Numbered from the stretch's first letter, positions 34,762 through 44,297 are shown. The stretch: 64,000 nucleotides of DNA from UBA3951 sp050952125 (GCA_050952125.1 JBMNKK010000004.1:248001-312000); one strand, 5' to 3'. A program made the numbers and translations. Notes: a model not told the origin generated them from the letters alone.

Positions 34762-36123
34762 TCATGACTTAGCACCTTTCAGGGCGTTCTGCACGGCCTC
34801 CTTGACCGTCGAAACGCCCTTAACGTTTGCTGCGCCTCTGTGCCGCTTAAGGTAAGCCTTAGGCACGAGTATCTCTGCAAACCCCACTCTTTGGGCTTCC
34901 CTCACCCTGTCGTCCATTCGCGGAACCATGCGGACCTCACCGGACAGACCTATCTCTCCGAAACAAGCCAAGTTGGGCCTGACGGGCACCTCATAGAACG
35001 AAGACATTATCGCGATCCCTGCTGCAAGGTCTATTCCCGGCTCGTCGATCCTGATGCCGCCTGCCACCTTTACATATGCATCTTTGTTCTCCAACTGGCT
35101 TGCCAGCTTCTTGGCAAGTACAGCTAAGATCAGCGACGCCCGCTGATGATCGATCTCGCTGGTCACTCTCCGGGGCGCGCCGTATACACATGGCGCTACG
35201 AGCGCCTGCACTTCGAGGCACATTGCTTGGTTTCCCTTGAGACACACGCCGACGCACGAACCCACGTTCTCCGCGTTTCTTTCCGATAGGAATATCTCCG
35301 ACGGGTTCGGAATCTCGACTATGCCCCGGTCCTCCATCTGAAACACGGCCACCTCGTTTGTAGGGCCGAACCTGTTCTTCTGCGCCCTTACGATCCGGTA
35401 GAGGTGGTTCGAGTCGCCCTCGAAGTAAAGGACCGTGTCAACGAGGTGCTCGAGCAGCCTCGGCCCTGCTATGCCGCCGGCCTTCACTGTGTGTCCCACC
35501 ATTACAACGGTTACGTTGTTCTCTTTGGCGTACTGCTGCACTTTGGTGGCGCAAGACCTGACCTGCGTGGGGCCGCCCGGAAGGGATGTCACGCTTTCAT
35601 CTTGACAGGTCTGTATGGAGTCGATCACCAATACTTCGGGCTTGATATCGCTGCACATGTCAAGGATTGAGTCGACATCCTGCTCGGCTGAGAAATAGAG
35701 GTTCTCCGACAGAACTCCGAGCCTGTCTGCACGCATCCTAACCTGGCTTTGCGATTCTTCGCCGGATGTGTACAGCACTCGCCCGTGAGACTTGGCGACA
35801 GTATCGGATACCGTGAGCAGCAGTGTGGACTTGCCGATGCCCGGTTCCCCCGCCAGCAGTATGACCGAACCCGGCACAAACCCTCCGCCCAATACCCGGT
35901 CAAACTCAGGCATGCCGCTCAAAAAACGGGTTACGTCCTGGACGGGAACCTTGGACAAGATAACCGGCGAGGATTTGGCCCTCCCCTCTCTGGACTTTAT
36001 GAGGGGCCGCTCAACTTCCTCTGTGAAGGTATTCCACTCTCCGCATTGGGGACATTTCCCGTACCACCGCGGGGTCTCATACCCACAGGATGAGCAGACG
36101 AATCTGGAAGAGGCGCGCGGCAT
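34762..36123 (-). CDS. radA: DNA repair ATPase RadA
   Basis: 453-residue RecA-like protein aiding branch migration in recombination. N-terminal zinc finger CSSCGYETPRWYGKCPQCG, Walker A GEPGIGKSTL, the RadA-specific KNRFG motif in QKNRFGPTNEV, and a C-terminal Lon-protease-like domain (GGIRIDEPGIDLAAGIAIMS). ATG start with an AAAGGA site. Placed after clpC as in B. subtilis but behind a terminator, so expressed separately or by read-through. Convergent with the unknown gene at 34345. Confidence 0.96.
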   Translation of the reverse strand: MPRASSRFVCSSCGYETPRWYGKCPQCGEWNTFTEEVERPLIKSREGRAKSSPVILSKVPVQDVTRFLSGMPEFDRVLGGGFVPGSVILLAGEPGIGKSTLLLTVSDTVAKSHGRVLYTSGEESQSQVRMRADRLGVLSENLYFSAEQDVDSILDMCSDIKPEVLVIDSIQTCQDESVTSLPGGPTQVRSCATKVQQYAKENNVTVVMVGHTVKAGGIAGPRLLEHLVDTVLYFEGDSNHLYRIVRAQKNRFGPTNEVAVFQMEDRGIVEIPNPSEIFLSERNAENVGSCVGVCLKGNQAMCLEVQALVAPCVYGAPRRVTSEIDHQRASLILAVLAKKLASQLENKDAYVKVAGGIRIDEPGIDLAAGIAIMSSFYEVPVRPNLACFGEIGLSGEVRMVPRMDDRVREAQRVGFAEILVPKAYLKRHRGAANVKGVSTVKEAVQNALKGAKS

Positions 36124-36195
36124 GTAACCATTCCTTTCTGTAGCTTTGCATCATTCTACCGCCGCCTCCGGCATTCCTTTACGGCGTAAAATGTC

Positions 36196-36220
36196 GAAGG
36201 CCCGGGTATGCCGGGCCTTC
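36196..36220 (-). terminator. Terminator after clpC
   Basis: GAAGGCCCGG and CCGGGCCTTC form a perfect 10-bp stem with a 5-nt loop, followed on the minus strand by GACATTTTA. It separates the CtsR operon from radA. Confidence 0.75.
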
Positions 36221-36252
36221 CTATGCGTTTCCGCAACCTTGCGTCTGTTGAC

Positions 36253-38751
36253 CTAGCCTTGCGCTCCCGCCACTGCTGCTCCGAATTTGATCTTTCCGTC
36301 ATCGTCAACGTCAACCACGACTCTGTCGCCTTCCTTGAACTCGCCTCTCAGAACCAGGTCCGAAAGCGGATCTTCTACCAGGCGCTGAATCGCTCTCCTG
36401 AGAGGCCTTGCTCCGTAGTCCGGATCGGTGCCTTCGCTGACAAGCTTCTCCTTAGCCTTGTCGGTTATCTCGATCGAGATGTTGGCAGCATCCTCCAGCC
36501 GTTTCGCTACCTGGTTCAGCTGCAGGAGGACTATCTGCTTTAAGTCTTCCGCCGTAAGTGCCTGGAAGACGATGATCTCGTCAACCCGGTTTATGAACTC
36601 AGGCCTGAACACCCGCCTAACGGCATCCATGACCCGGTCTTTCATCTCCTCGTGAGCCTTGTCGGTGTCACGTTCGGTAGTGAACCCTAAGACTGCCCTA
36701 CCGTGAATCGCCTCAGCGCCTGCGTTTGACGTCATGATTATTATGCTGTTGCGGAAGTCCACCGTGCGCCCCTGCGCCTCTGTCAATCGCCCGTCCTCAA
36801 GCACCTGAAGCAGGATGTTGAAGACGTCAGGATGAGCCTTCTCGATCTCGTCGAGCAGAATCACTGAGTAGGGCTTGCGCCTAACTGCCTCGGTGAGTTG
36901 GCCGCCTTCATCATAGCCGACGTAACCGGGAGGCGCTCCAACCAACCTCGATACCGTATGCCGCTCCTGGTACTCGGACATGTCCAGCCGTATCATGGCA
37001 TCCTCGTCACCAAAAAGGGCTTCTGCCAGCGTACGAGCCAACTCAGTCTTCCCTACCCCGGTAGGTCCGAGGAAGATGAAAGAGCCGATAGGCCGCTTGG
37101 GGTCTTTCAGCCCTGCTCTCGACCGCCGGATGGCGCGAGCAACCGCGTCCACTGCCTCGTCTTGGCGAACCACTCTCTTGTGAAGCTCCTCCTCAAGGTT
37201 GAGGAGCCGTTCCGTCTCAGCCGCAGCCAACCGCTGGACCGGGATCCCCGTCCAATCGGACACGATTGAGGCGATCTCATCCTCAGTCACAGTGCACTTG
37301 TTGGGAACATCCTGTGTCTGCCAGTTCTTCTTTCTGTCTTCGAGCTCTTTGCGCAGCTGCTGCTCCTTATCTCGGAACTTTGCGGCTTTCTCGAACTCTT
37401 GGTCTGAAACTGCGGCTTCCTTCTGCTGCGCGAGTTCTTCTATCCTGCGCTCTAGGTCCCGTACATCGTCAGGCGCCTCAAACGCGCGCATGCGTACTTT
37501 TGAACCGGCCTCGTCGATGAGGTCGATCGCCTTATCGGGTAGGAACCTGTCGGACACAAAGCGATCGGAAAGCCTTACCGCAGCCTCAAGCGCCTCGTCG
37601 GTGTACTTCACCTTGTGATGCTCCTCGTAACGGTCCTTCAGCCCTTTGAGGATCTGGATGGTCTCCTCAACTGAAGGCTCCGATACCATCACCGGCTGGA
37701 AGCGCCGCTCAAGAGCTGCGTCTTTCTCTACATGCTTCCGGTACTCATCCAGGGTCGTCGCTCCAATGCACTGCAGTTCGCCTCTGGCCAGAAGCGGCTT
37801 CAGAATGCTGGAGGCGTCAATGGCTCCTTCGGCTGCTCCGGCACCTATGATGTTGTGCATCTCATCTATGAACAAGATGATGTTGCCGGAGCGCCGGACT
37901 TCGTCAACAACCTTCTTGAGCCGTTCTTCGAATTCACCGCGGTACTTCGTGCCCGCGACAAGCGAGCCAAGATCCAAGGTGACAACCCGCTTGCCCTTGA
38001 GCATCTCGGGTACCTTGGAGTCGCTAATCGCCTGGGCCAGCCCCTCGGCTACCGCGGTCTTCCCTACTCCGGGTTCTCCAATCAGCACCGGGTTGTTCTT
38101 CGTCCTTCGCGATAGGATCTGAATGACCCGCTCAATCTCCTTCTCACGACCTATTACCGGGTCGAGTTTGCCCTGAGCGGCAAGCTCGGTGAGGTCTCGA
38201 CCGTAGTTCTCCAGAGTAGGGGTACGCTTCTTGTCGCTGCGCTTAGCGTGCATGCCGGGTACCGAGAACCCGGTTGTACCCGGCATCGCGGGATTCTGGC
38301 CCGCTGCACCTGCCTGGGCTCCCCCAAGCAGGTTCACAATCTGTTCCTTGACGGCGTCGAATTGAACTCCCGCCTTATTCAGTATCTCGGCCGCCAAACC
38401 TTCATCCTCTTGCAGCAGCGCAAGCAGGATGTGCTCAGTTCCGACCCATGTGTGGCCAAGTTCCATAGCCACTTTTTGGGCGTTCTGTATCACCCTCTTG
38501 GCGGCAGGAGTGGCGCTGTCTACGTTTCCCGGAGTCCGCTTCTGAACAACGTTTCCTATCTCCGCCTGGATGTCTCGAATCTCCACTCCAATCGCAGTCA
38601 GCACTCTGCGGGCCAGTCCTCCTTCGGCCCTCAAGAGACCCATGAGAATATGCTCTGTATCCATCGCTTCAGCCCCGTATTGCTTGGCGTACTCCTCAGC
38701 CCAAGCCAAGACGCGGGAAGCGTTATCTGTGTATCTAGGCCTTCCGTTCAT
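36253..38751 (-). CDS. clpC: ATP-dependent chaperone/unfoldase ClpC
   Basis: 832-residue Hsp100 protein that feeds ClpP. Two N-terminal Clp repeats (residues 1 to about 145), AAA1 with Walker A GEPGVGKTAVAEGL, a middle coiled coil with the UVR-like segment DQEFEKAAKFRDKEQQLR, and AAA2 with GPTGVGKTELARTL, ending in the D2-small domain. The ATG at 38751 lies seven bases behind AAAGGAGG, so the TTG at 38769 is rejected. Fourth gene of ctsR-mcsA-mcsB-clpC; heat- and stress-regulated by CtsR. No clpP in the window. Confidence 0.97.
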   Translation of the reverse strand: MNGRPRYTDNASRVLAWAEEYAKQYGAEAMDTEHILMGLLRAEGGLARRVLTAIGVEIRDIQAEIGNVVQKRTPGNVDSATPAAKRVIQNAQKVAMELGHTWVGTEHILLALLQEDEGLAAEILNKAGVQFDAVKEQIVNLLGGAQAGAAGQNPAMPGTTGFSVPGMHAKRSDKKRTPTLENYGRDLTELAAQGKLDPVIGREKEIERVIQILSRRTKNNPVLIGEPGVGKTAVAEGLAQAISDSKVPEMLKGKRVVTLDLGSLVAGTKYRGEFEERLKKVVDEVRRSGNIILFIDEMHNIIGAGAAEGAIDASSILKPLLARGELQCIGATTLDEYRKHVEKDAALERRFQPVMVSEPSVEETIQILKGLKDRYEEHHKVKYTDEALEAAVRLSDRFVSDRFLPDKAIDLIDEAGSKVRMRAFEAPDDVRDLERRIEELAQQKEAAVSDQEFEKAAKFRDKEQQLRKELEDRKKNWQTQDVPNKCTVTEDEIASIVSDWTGIPVQRLAAAETERLLNLEEELHKRVVRQDEAVDAVARAIRRSRAGLKDPKRPIGSFIFLGPTGVGKTELARTLAEALFGDEDAMIRLDMSEYQERHTVSRLVGAPPGYVGYDEGGQLTEAVRRKPYSVILLDEIEKAHPDVFNILLQVLEDGRLTEAQGRTVDFRNSIIIMTSNAGAEAIHGRAVLGFTTERDTDKAHEEMKDRVMDAVRRVFRPEFINRVDEIIVFQALTAEDLKQIVLLQLNQVAKRLEDAANISIEITDKAKEKLVSEGTDPDYGARPLRRAIQRLVEDPLSDLVLRGEFKEGDRVVVDVDDDGKIKFGAAVAGAQG

Positions 38752-38775
38752 GCTAAAGCCTCCTTTCAAAAACCA

Positions 38776-39861
38776 CTATGACTTGGCCGCAGCCAGATGG
38801 CGGCGGACCAGCTCGGCTCGCGTATAATCTCTCTCCTCGGGCGACATCGAGCGGCCCGAAACACGCATCACGAAGTTGGGTTGGGCAATGACGAGGATCT
38901 CGTTCACCCGTTTCACGTCGAGACCCTGTATGAATCCGAATTCCACGCCGAGTCTCACATCGGACCAAAGCCGCACGGCTTCGCCTGAACTCATTGTGCG
39001 GGCATTAGAGAGTATGCCCCACGCCCTGAAGATACGGTCTTCTACTGCTGACCGCTTCGTCTTCATAAGTGTCTCGCGGTAGCGCTTTTCCTCGGCGACA
39101 ACTTGATTGGCAACCAGAGAGATGTTCTCAAGGATCTCCTTCTCCGTTTGGCCCAATGTTATCTGGTTGGATATCTGGTACACGTTTCCGTGACCTTCGG
39201 TGCCTTCGCCGTAGAAGCCCCGGACCACCAAACCCAGTTTGTTGACTGCCGACAGCACTCTGGACGCCTCGTCACCTATAGCCAGAGCAGGCAGGTGAAC
39301 CATGATGGATGCCCTCAGTCCGGTACCCACGTTGGTCGGACACGCCGTCAAGAACCCGCTTTTCTCGTCGTAAGCAAAGTCCAGGCGCTCGTCGAGAAGG
39401 TCGTCCATGCCGCTGGCCGTTATCCAGGCCTCGTCGAGCTCCAGACCGGAGTACAGGCATTGAAGCCTCAGATGGTCTTCCTCGTTGACCATTATCGACA
39501 CTCTCTCATCGGGCCGCGTAATGAGGCCCCTGCCGGAACCTTGTTGAGCGTGCTGGGGGCTCATGAGATGCTTCTCAACCAGCACTTGTCTGTCAAGCGG
39601 GCTTACGTCCTCAAGGGCGATGCAAGTCAGCTCGGGCACTGACTTCTTGGCGTTAATCTGGGCCACCGCTTTGAAGACAAGCTCCCTTGCCGCTTTCGCG
39701 GACTTATCATCCAATAGGTGAGGGAACTGGGTATCGCGGAGATTTCGAGCCAACCTTACACGTGAAGATATGACGACATCGGCGAGATTGCCTGAGCCGT
39801 CCATCCAAGGCGACGAGGAGCTCCTCACAATCGCTTCCAAGAGTCCTTCTTTCGATCTCAT
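38776..39861 (-). CDS. mcsB: Protein arginine kinase McsB
   Basis: 361-residue phosphagen-kinase-like enzyme that phosphorylates arginines on CtsR and on substrates for ClpC. Family features: VISSRVRLARNLRDTQFP, MVNEEDHLRLQ, TACPTNVGTGLRASIMVHLPAL and the C-terminal RVNEILVIAQPNFVMRVSG. It overlaps mcsA by four bases (ATGA), showing coupling. Acts with McsA and ClpC in stress protein quality control. Confidence 0.96.
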   Translation of the reverse strand: MRSKEGLLEAIVRSSSSPWMDGSGNLADVVISSRVRLARNLRDTQFPHLLDDKSAKAARELVFKAVAQINAKKSVPELTCIALEDVSPLDRQVLVEKHLMSPQHAQQGSGRGLITRPDERVSIMVNEEDHLRLQCLYSGLELDEAWITASGMDDLLDERLDFAYDEKSGFLTACPTNVGTGLRASIMVHLPALAIGDEASRVLSAVNKLGLVVRGFYGEGTEGHGNVYQISNQITLGQTEKEILENISLVANQVVAEEKRYRETLMKTKRSAVEDRIFRAWGILSNARTMSSGEAVRLWSDVRLGVEFGFIQGLDVKRVNEILVIAQPNFVMRVSGRSMSPEERDYTRAELVRRHLAAAKS

Positions 39862-40391
39862 TCCTCGTCCCTCCTAAGCGCGGCTTCGATTTCTCTGATC
39901 CTGTCTCTCAGTTCCGCGGCCTTCTCGTAAGCTTCCTTTGAGACCGCGGCCGCTAACTGCCTCTTCAGATCCTCAAGCTCTCTCCGCACCTTCGCGGCTC
40001 CGCCCGCTTTGGCAGGCGCTTTGCCAATGTGCCTGTCCGAGCCGTGAATCCTTCGGAGAAGCGGATCGAGCTTGTCTTCAAACGTCTCATAACACCGTGA
40101 ACAGCCTAACCGTCCGGCTCGGGCGAAGTCTCTGTAGCTCATACCGCATACTCTGCATCTGACTTCTTCCTCACCTGCCAGGGGCGCCGGAAGGGTCTTG
40201 ACCTGAGATCCGAGAAGCGCAGAAAGCAAGCTGTTGATAGAGAAGGTCGGTTGGAAGAAGACGCTGAATACGCCTCTTTTCTGGGCGCAATCGCTGCAGA
40301 GATTCATGACAGTCTTCTTGCCGTTCACCACCTGCTCAAAGCGAACCGTAGCAGGGTTCTGACCGCACTCCTCGCACATCATGTCACTCAC
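39858..40391 (-). CDS. mcsA: McsA, zinc activator of McsB
   Basis: 177 residues. Two pairs of zinc-binding motifs: CEECGQNPATVRF with CSDCAQKRG, and CRVCGMSYRDFARAGRLGC with CSRC. A UVR motif at the C-terminus (AVSKEAYEKAAELRDRIRE) fits interaction with the ClpC system. Overlaps both neighbours by four bases. Confidence 0.95.
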   Translation of the reverse strand: MSDMMCEECGQNPATVRFEQVVNGKKTVMNLCSDCAQKRGVFSVFFQPTFSINSLLSALLGSQVKTLPAPLAGEEEVRCRVCGMSYRDFARAGRLGCSRCYETFEDKLDPLLRRIHGSDRHIGKAPAKAGGAAKVRRELEDLKRQLAAAVSKEAYEKAAELRDRIREIEAALRRDEE

Positions 40392-40855
40392 TCTCCCTTT
40401 TCGTTCACCGAGAAATACGCATTCAACATGGCTTTAAGAAGGTTCGCTCTCAAGAGATCTCTCTCCGGCAATCTTATGGTAAGGGCGTTTCTGGACAAAG
40501 CCGCTCGCATAACCGCGTAGGTCCGGTCGTCCAGATAACCCTCTTCGCGCAGCCTGTCGAGGTAACCGTACGATTCATCCTGGCTCAGGTAACTGCCTAT
40601 GTCGCTTACGACGTCCCGTATCTCCTCATCGTCCAGCGTAACCCGAGTGAGCCGGATGAAACCTCCGCCTCCCCGCCTGGACTCGATAATGTAGCCCCGC
40701 TCTGGGGAGAACCGTGAGGCGATAACGTAGGAAACCTGAGAAGGCGCACACCGGAAGAGCTCTGCTACCAGCGCCCTCTGAATCTCAGCCATGCCCTTGC
40801 CCTCTTCAATGAGGGACTCAATGTATTCCTCAATGAGATCCGCAAGACTGGCCAT
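40388..40855 (-). CDS. ctsR: Class III stress gene repressor CtsR
   Basis: 155-residue repressor of clp genes. Winged-helix N-terminus SLADLIEEYIESLIEEG and the DNA-contacting APSQVSYVIASRFSPERGYII with the GGGGFIR glycine-rich wing tip. The ATG at 40855 is chosen over the GTG at 40870 because it fits family length and the upstream AGGTGG. Autoregulated through the CtsR box at 40887-40903. Confidence 0.95.
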   Translation of the reverse strand: MASLADLIEEYIESLIEEGKGMAEIQRALVAELFRCAPSQVSYVIASRFSPERGYIIESRRGGGGFIRLTRVTLDDEEIRDVVSDIGSYLSQDESYGYLDRLREEGYLDDRTYAVMRAALSRNALTIRLPERDLLRANLLKAMLNAYFSVNEKGE

Positions 40856-40886
40856 GGGCGCTTTCACCACCTGTTGTTCATTTTAC

Positions 40887-40903
40887 TTTGACTTTCTTTG
40901 ACC
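40887..40903 (-). promoter_or_regulatory. CtsR operator
   Basis: Minus strand reads GGTCAAA-GAA-AGTCAAA, the heptad direct repeat with 3-bp spacer of the known CtsR consensus. It covers the transcription start region just downstream of the -10 box. Confidence 0.9.
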
Positions 40904-40905
40904 TT

Positions 40906-40934
40906 ATTATAATCAAGTCGTTTTCCACTTTCAA
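40906..40934 (-). promoter_or_regulatory. Promoter of ctsR-mcsA-mcsB-clpC
   Basis: Minus strand: -35 TTGAAA (40929-40934), 17 bp, perfect -10 TATAAT (40906-40911). It starts inside the 87-bp gap after the rRNA methyltransferase gene. Confidence 0.85.
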
Positions 40935-40942
40935 GTATGGTC

Positions 40943-42148
40943 CTAACATCTCTTTAGGACTTGGCAGACGCGAAACTTCAGGTACTCGGTTTCGGGAACT
41001 CCCGCGAGGACAGGATGATCGGCCCTCTGACCTCTTCTCTCGATCACCCTTAGAGTCACCTTAGCGTCAGACGCGGCTTCATCCAACATGGCGTCGAACT
41101 CCTGAGCGGTTACGTGTTGCGAACAGGACGAAGTGCACAATATCCCCCCGTCCTCAACGACTTTCATAGCGCGGAGGTTTACTTCCTTATAGCCGGCAAG
41201 AGCGCTCTCGACCATCTTCCTCGAGCGGGCAAAAGCCGGGGGATCAAGAAATACGGCACCGAACCGTACGCCGTCTCGCTCAAACTCGCGCAGCGCGTCG
41301 AACACATTGGCCGCGCGGAAAAACACTTCTCCTCCGAAGTGATTTCGGCCGGCCCCGGCCCTGCAAAGGTCCAGTGCGGCTTCAGATACATCCATGAACG
41401 TTACGCTCTTCGCACCGCCTGCGGCCGCCGAAAGTCCGAACCCACCCGAGTAAGAGAAAGCGTCCAAGACGGATCTGCCCTTCACGAACTTCCGCGCGAT
41501 CAGCCGGTTCTCGGTCTGGTCCAGGAAGTAGCCCGTCTTCTGTCCCCTCTGAATGTCCACCATGACCTTCACGCCGTTCTCGTCCATCTCTATAAGGGGG
41601 TCAAAGGGTTCGCCCACATACCCTGATCTCAGGTTCAGGCCTTCCAACCGCCTGACAGGCGCGTCGTTCCTTTCGTAGATGCCTTTAGGCTCAACGAACT
41701 CCCGTAAGGCATCAAGGAGTGTCTCCTTCCAGCGATCGATGCCGTAGGTCAGAGTCTGAAACGATACATAGCCGGCGAAAATGTCCACTATCAACCCCGG
41801 AAGGAAGTCTCCTTCCGAATAGACGAGCCTGAAACCTCTCTCATCCTCGCCAAAGGCTCCGTCTATGCCAAAGAGAGAGCTGCGGTACTCCACGGCCTGC
41901 CGTAATCTGTCGCGGAAGAACTCCTCATCTATCTCGCGATCTTCCCGGGTCAAGACGCGGACGGTAATGGTCGATTCGGGGTTCAGATACCCGAGGCAGA
42001 CAAATCTGCCCCGGGGATCGCGAACTTCCACTATGTCACCCTGGCTGTAAGTGCCGTCGATAGTCCCGATCTCGCTCGAGAAAATCCAGGGGTGGCCGTA
42101 GAACACTCTATGCTTGACTTTGGGCAGAAGGCGGACGACGGGCCTCAT
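40943..42148 (-). CDS. Class I SAM-dependent rRNA methyltransferase (RlmI-like)
   Basis: 401 residues. An N-terminal PUA domain (RVFYGHPWIFSSEIG, GDIVEVRDPRGRFVCLGYLN) is followed by an RNA-cytosine-5 methyltransferase fold: QRGQKTGYFLDQTENR, VLDAFSYSGGFGLSAAAGG, VFLDPPAFARSR and GGILCTSSCSQHVT. It is related to RlmI/YccW, which makes m5C1962 in 23S rRNA; the exact target is inferred. Start moved to the ATG at 42148, which overlaps the trxB stop by four bases. Confidence 0.9.
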   Translation of the reverse strand: MRPVVRLLPKVKHRVFYGHPWIFSSEIGTIDGTYSQGDIVEVRDPRGRFVCLGYLNPESTITVRVLTREDREIDEEFFRDRLRQAVEYRSSLFGIDGAFGEDERGFRLVYSEGDFLPGLIVDIFAGYVSFQTLTYGIDRWKETLLDALREFVEPKGIYERNDAPVRRLEGLNLRSGYVGEPFDPLIEMDENGVKVMVDIQRGQKTGYFLDQTENRLIARKFVKGRSVLDAFSYSGGFGLSAAAGGAKSVTFMDVSEAALDLCRAGAGRNHFGGEVFFRAANVFDALREFERDGVRFGAVFLDPPAFARSRKMVESALAGYKEVNLRAMKVVEDGGILCTSSCSQHVTAQEFDAMLDEAASDAKVTLRVIERRGQRADHPVLAGVPETEYLKFRVCQVLKRC

Positions 42149-43080
42149 GGCTTGGCGCTTTCCAGGAGATATTTCTCCGCCGACCATGCCGCGGACGCCC
42201 CATCGGCTACTGCGGTGGTAATCTGGCGGAGCGGCTTCTTCCGGACGTCCCCTGCAACGAAAAGGCCCGGGGTCTTGGTGGACATGTCATCCTCAGTTAG
42301 GACATATCCGTAGGAATCGGTGTCGACCAGGTGCTGAACCGGTTGCACGTTGGGCATCCATCCAACGTATAAGAAAAGCCCGTCTACGGCGATTTCCGTA
42401 GTGGTCCCGGTCTTCAGGTCTCTAACCGTAATGCTCTCCAGCTTGTCTCCGCCGCTAACACCTTCAATAACAGATGAGAGAATCATCCTCACCTTAGGAT
42501 TCGCCCGCACCCTGTTGACGGTGGCAAGTCCCGCCCTGAACTCGTCCCGGCGGTGTATCAGGATTACCTCCTTGGCGAACCTTGTAAGGAACTCGGCCTC
42601 GGTCAGTGCCGAGTCACCCCCACCCACTACAGCGACGGTCTTGTTTCTGAACAGGGCGCCGTCACAGGTGGCGCAGAAGCTGATGCCCTTGGCCAGGTAT
42701 TTATCCTCTCCGGGTACGCCTAGTTTCCTAGGCAGCGTTCCGGCAGCATAGATGAGAGCGCGCGCCGTGTGAGAGCCGGACTCGGTCGTGACGACAAAGC
42801 CGGCCTCGCCACCGTCATTTGAGGGGCGTACTTCGGTTACCTCGTCAAACAGAATCTCGGCGCCGAAGCCCCGTGCCTGTTCAGCCATGAGTTCCATGAG
42901 CTCGGGGCCGGTAATCCCCTGAGGAAACCCGGGGTAGTTGTAGACCATGTCGGTGGTGCCGGCCTGGCCGCCTCCGCCCATCGGGTCCATGAGCACGGTT
43001 TTCCACCCTGCCCTGCCGGCGTATATGGCAGCAGTCATGCCCGCAGGTCCGCCGCCCGCGATGAGGATATCGTAGTCCAT
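42145..43080 (-). CDS. trxB: Thioredoxin reductase (FAD/NAD(P)H)
   Basis: 311 residues. FAD-binding MDYDILIAGGGPAGMTAAIYAG, the redox-active CATCDG pair, the NAD(P)H site VAVVGGGDSALTEAEFL and C-terminal FVAGDVRKKPLRQITTAVADG. The pyridine-nucleotide loop reads HRRDEFRA, compatible with NADPH. ATG at 43080 after GAGGTG; the longer frame to 43104 is rejected. No thioredoxin gene nearby. Confidence 0.92.
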   Translation of the reverse strand: MDYDILIAGGGPAGMTAAIYAGRAGWKTVLMDPMGGGGQAGTTDMVYNYPGFPQGITGPELMELMAEQARGFGAEILFDEVTEVRPSNDGGEAGFVVTTESGSHTARALIYAAGTLPRKLGVPGEDKYLAKGISFCATCDGALFRNKTVAVVGGGDSALTEAEFLTRFAKEVILIHRRDEFRAGLATVNRVRANPKVRMILSSVIEGVSGGDKLESITVRDLKTGTTTEIAVDGLFLYVGWMPNVQPVQHLVDTDSYGYVLTEDDMSTKTPGLFVAGDVRKKPLRQITTAVADGASAAWSAEKYLLESAKP

Positions 43081-43120
43081 TTCATTCACCTCTGCGTAGT
43101 ACATCCTTTATTCTTCCAAA

Positions 43121-43149
43121 ATGCTAACATGGCAAATCCCGACAGCCAA
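43121..43149 (-). promoter_or_regulatory. Promoter of trxB-rRNA methyltransferase
   Basis: Minus strand: -35 TTGGCT (43144-43149), 17 bp, -10 TAGCAT (43121-43126), 40 nt before trxB. Divergent from the SpoIID-like gene. Confidence 0.5.
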
Positions 43150-43210
43150 GACAACCGCCGTGTTTTACACACTCAGGCGTGGGAAATCTAGATCAGTGGA
43201 GGCGATAAGC

Positions 43211-44158
43211 ATGTCACATGAGTCGCGCTGGCGCGGCAGGTTCAAGAGCGACAAGTGGCTCTGGATTCCCGGCATCATCCTGGCAATCGTTCTCACTGTG
43301 ATCGTGAGGGGGATGCGGACCGCTCCGAAAGCCAACCTCCCTACCGATGAACCCACCATCTCCGTCTACATGCACGAAAGCGGCGAAGTACAGAATATGC
43401 CGCTGGAGACCTATCTTGAGGGAGTCGTCGCAGCCGAAATGGACCCTACGTGGCCGCTTGAGGCGCTGAGAGCTCAGGCCATAGTAGCTCGAACGTTCAC
43501 CCTCAAGAAAATGGAGGAGGGCGTACCCAAACGGAACACCCAGGCCAGCACGGACCCTAACGAGTTCCAGGCATACAACGCGTCAAGAGTCAACGATCGG
43601 GTGAAGCAGGCCGTAAAGGACACCAGGGGGCAGATCGTGCTGTACCGCGGTCAACCCATTAACGCGTGGTTCCATGCCAGTTCCGGCGGCATCACGGCCA
43701 GCGCCGCAGAGGGACTCGGGTACAAGAAAGAAGCCACTCCGTATGTGGCCCCAAAGAACGATTTGCAGGCCGAACCGACCCAAACTTGGTTCAGGACTTT
43801 CTCCAACGATCAGGTGTCAAGAGCCGCCGCCGCGGTAGGAGTTGAGGTGGGCTACGTGACATCGATCAAGATCGGCCGGAAGGGCCCGTCGGGCAGGACG
43901 GAAACCCTCATCATCAACGAGAAAGAGGTGCCTGCGCCTTCGTTCCGCGTCGCGTTGGGAGCAACTGAAATGAAGTCTACTCTGCTGGACTCGGTCTCCA
44001 TGTCCGGTGATTCCGTAGTCATGAAAGGGCGAGGCTATGGGCACGGGGTAGGGATGTCCCAGTGGGGGGCATGGCTCATGTCTCAACGGGGCAAGTCCGC
44101 GGAGGAGATCGTCAAGTACTACTACAGCAACGTCGAAATCGAAAAGCAGTGGGACTGA
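43211..44158 (+). CDS. spoIID: SpoIID/LytB-domain protein
   Basis: 315 residues. An N-terminal membrane anchor (WIPGIILAIVLTVIV, about residues 18-32) is followed by an extracellular SpoIID domain: ETYLEGVVAAEMDPTWPLEA, RAQAIVARTF, ASSGGITASAAE and GRGYGHGVGMSQWGAW. SpoIID is a lytic transglycosylase needed for engulfment during sporulation; the catalytic glutamate is expected in VVAAEM. ATG at 43211 follows GGAGG; upstream codons are rejected. The neighbourhood (spoIIQ, spoIIIA) is absent, so it may be one of several LytB-like paralogues. Confidence 0.88.
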   Translation: MSHESRWRGRFKSDKWLWIPGIILAIVLTVIVRGMRTAPKANLPTDEPTISVYMHESGEVQNMPLETYLEGVVAAEMDPTWPLEALRAQAIVARTFTLKKMEEGVPKRNTQASTDPNEFQAYNASRVNDRVKQAVKDTRGQIVLYRGQPINAWFHASSGGITASAAEGLGYKKEATPYVAPKNDLQAEPTQTWFRTFSNDQVSRAAAAVGVEVGYVTSIKIGRKGPSGRTETLIINEKEVPAPSFRVALGATEMKSTLLDSVSMSGDSVVMKGRGYGHGVGMSQWGAWLMSQRGKSAEEIVKYYYSNVEIEKQWD

Positions 44159-44234
44159 TCCGGTAGTCTCTCCCGGTTTCTCCATGCAGGATTGCTCAAG
44201 CGAGAGCCTGCGCAGGAGACATTGAGCCTAAGAA

Positions 44235-44260
44235 AAAGTCCCGGCTGTCGCCGGGACTTT
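44235..44260 (-). terminator. Terminator after EF-G-like gene
   Basis: AAAGTCCCGGC and GCCGGGACTTT form an 11-bp stem with loop TGTC; the minus strand continues TTCTT, extending the T-run. The convergent SpoIID-like gene may use it in the other direction. Confidence 0.8.
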
Positions 44261-44297
44261 CACTCTGCAACTAAACATCGCCCAAAGCGCTGTACCT

